12,653 nt of DNA, from NCBI GenBank assembly GCA_030041195.1, contig JASHOI010000728.1, forward strand, positions 1 to 12,653, in the 5' to 3' direction. The stretch is from Streptosporangiaceae bacterium. GTDB taxonomy: Bacteria; Actinomycetota; Actinomycetes; Streptosporangiales; Streptosporangiaceae. The notes below the pieces were generated by a model. It was given only the letters and a program-made list of their open reading frames with translations, had not been told where the DNA came from and did not search any database. A program made the position numbers and the translations under genes. Of this stretch, positions 12,517-12,653 are shown in pieces (the stretch's first letter is position 1; each line of letters begins with the position of its first letter).

Positions 12517-12653
12517 TTAACCCGCCTTACTCCGCAAATAGGTCATGAGTGGAGAGAGCGGCCAGTCGCCGGTAAGGCGGCCGACCCAGTTCCCAGGGTA
12601 GGGATAGCCGCTGCCACCGCGGAACCCCGCCGCCCGGCGCGCTCCCGCCCTCG
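12517..12653 (-). CDS. Probable 3' end of a gene of unknown function (partial)
   Basis: One minus-strand frame is open from the right edge to a TAA at 12517-12519, giving about 45 residues that end GDWPLSPLMTYLRSKAG, with FRGGSGYPYPGNWVG before it. Composition and mostly G/C third positions look protein-like. A second frame is also open to a TAA near 12529, so the choice is not certain. If real, the gene ends 55 bp before the flotillin start and may share its transcript. I recognise no family from this fragment. Confidence 0.35.
   Translation of the reverse strand, partial: RAGARRAAGFRGGSGYPYPGNWVGRLTGDWPLSPLMTYLRSKAG

Noticed and set aside
1..12653. CRISPR arrays, transposases, integrases, attachment sites, toxin-antitoxin pairs
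   Set aside because: No regularly spaced repeats, no terminal inverted repeats with target duplications, and no such proteins. The tRNA genes at the left end are natural integration sites, but no integrase or duplicated tRNA end is seen.

Overview
This is a gene-dense, very GC-rich stretch with strong G/C preference at third codon positions, GTG and TTG starts, and a gene set typical of Actinomycetota: a 20S proteasome beta subunit, a SigG-type ECF sigma factor, a TIGR03086/DinB-type protein of the mycothiol-dependent isomerase superfamily, and a single-domain VKOR. I cannot place it to genus. No phage, insertion sequence, CRISPR array or toxin-antitoxin gene is visible. It reads as chromosomal backbone with a few lineage-specific genes.

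Left end (1-570): tRNA-Pro(TGG) on the minus strand and tRNA-Gly(TCC) on the plus strand. Next (568-2091, minus) is a tightly coupled pair, a TIGR03086-type protein followed by a SigG-like sigma factor carrying a C-terminal SnoaL-like domain. At 2258-3115 (minus) lies prcB, catalytically complete but with neither prcA after it nor pup before it. A branched hairpin begins in its stop codon, so it looks like a single-gene unit. Upstream are a small CxxC/His-rich protein (3260-3607) and lspA (3725-4231), all minus.

Middle (4352-8304): a class I SAM methyltransferase (plus) runs tail to tail into an MgtC/SapB membrane protein (minus). The latter diverges from a VKOR disulfide-generating membrane enzyme (plus), whose 3' end overlaps by 57 bp the end of a membrane-anchored propeller-like protein (minus). 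That protein is co-transcribed with a histidine phosphatase whose usual RHG motif reads QHG.

Right half: an MFS transporter (8508-9737, plus) is preceded by a consensus-like promoter, a possible six-codon leaderless peptide and a hairpin, and its gene carries a C-rich tract that is a G-quadruplex motif on the minus strand. A perfect 15-bp hairpin separates it from a convergent gene for a secreted six-cysteine protein of unknown function (9862-10566, minus). A gene-free stretch of about 670 bp follows, with a 21-bp-spaced direct repeat and an AT-rich island. A flotillin-like SPFH protein without an N-terminal membrane segment (11283-12461, minus) ends in a perfect 15-bp hairpin. The right edge probably holds the 3' end of another minus-strand gene.

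The most unusual items are the isolated prcB with its private terminator, the small putative zinc-binding protein beside it, the VKOR next to an exported protein with paired cysteines, and the leader region of the MFS gene. None is proof of a new system.
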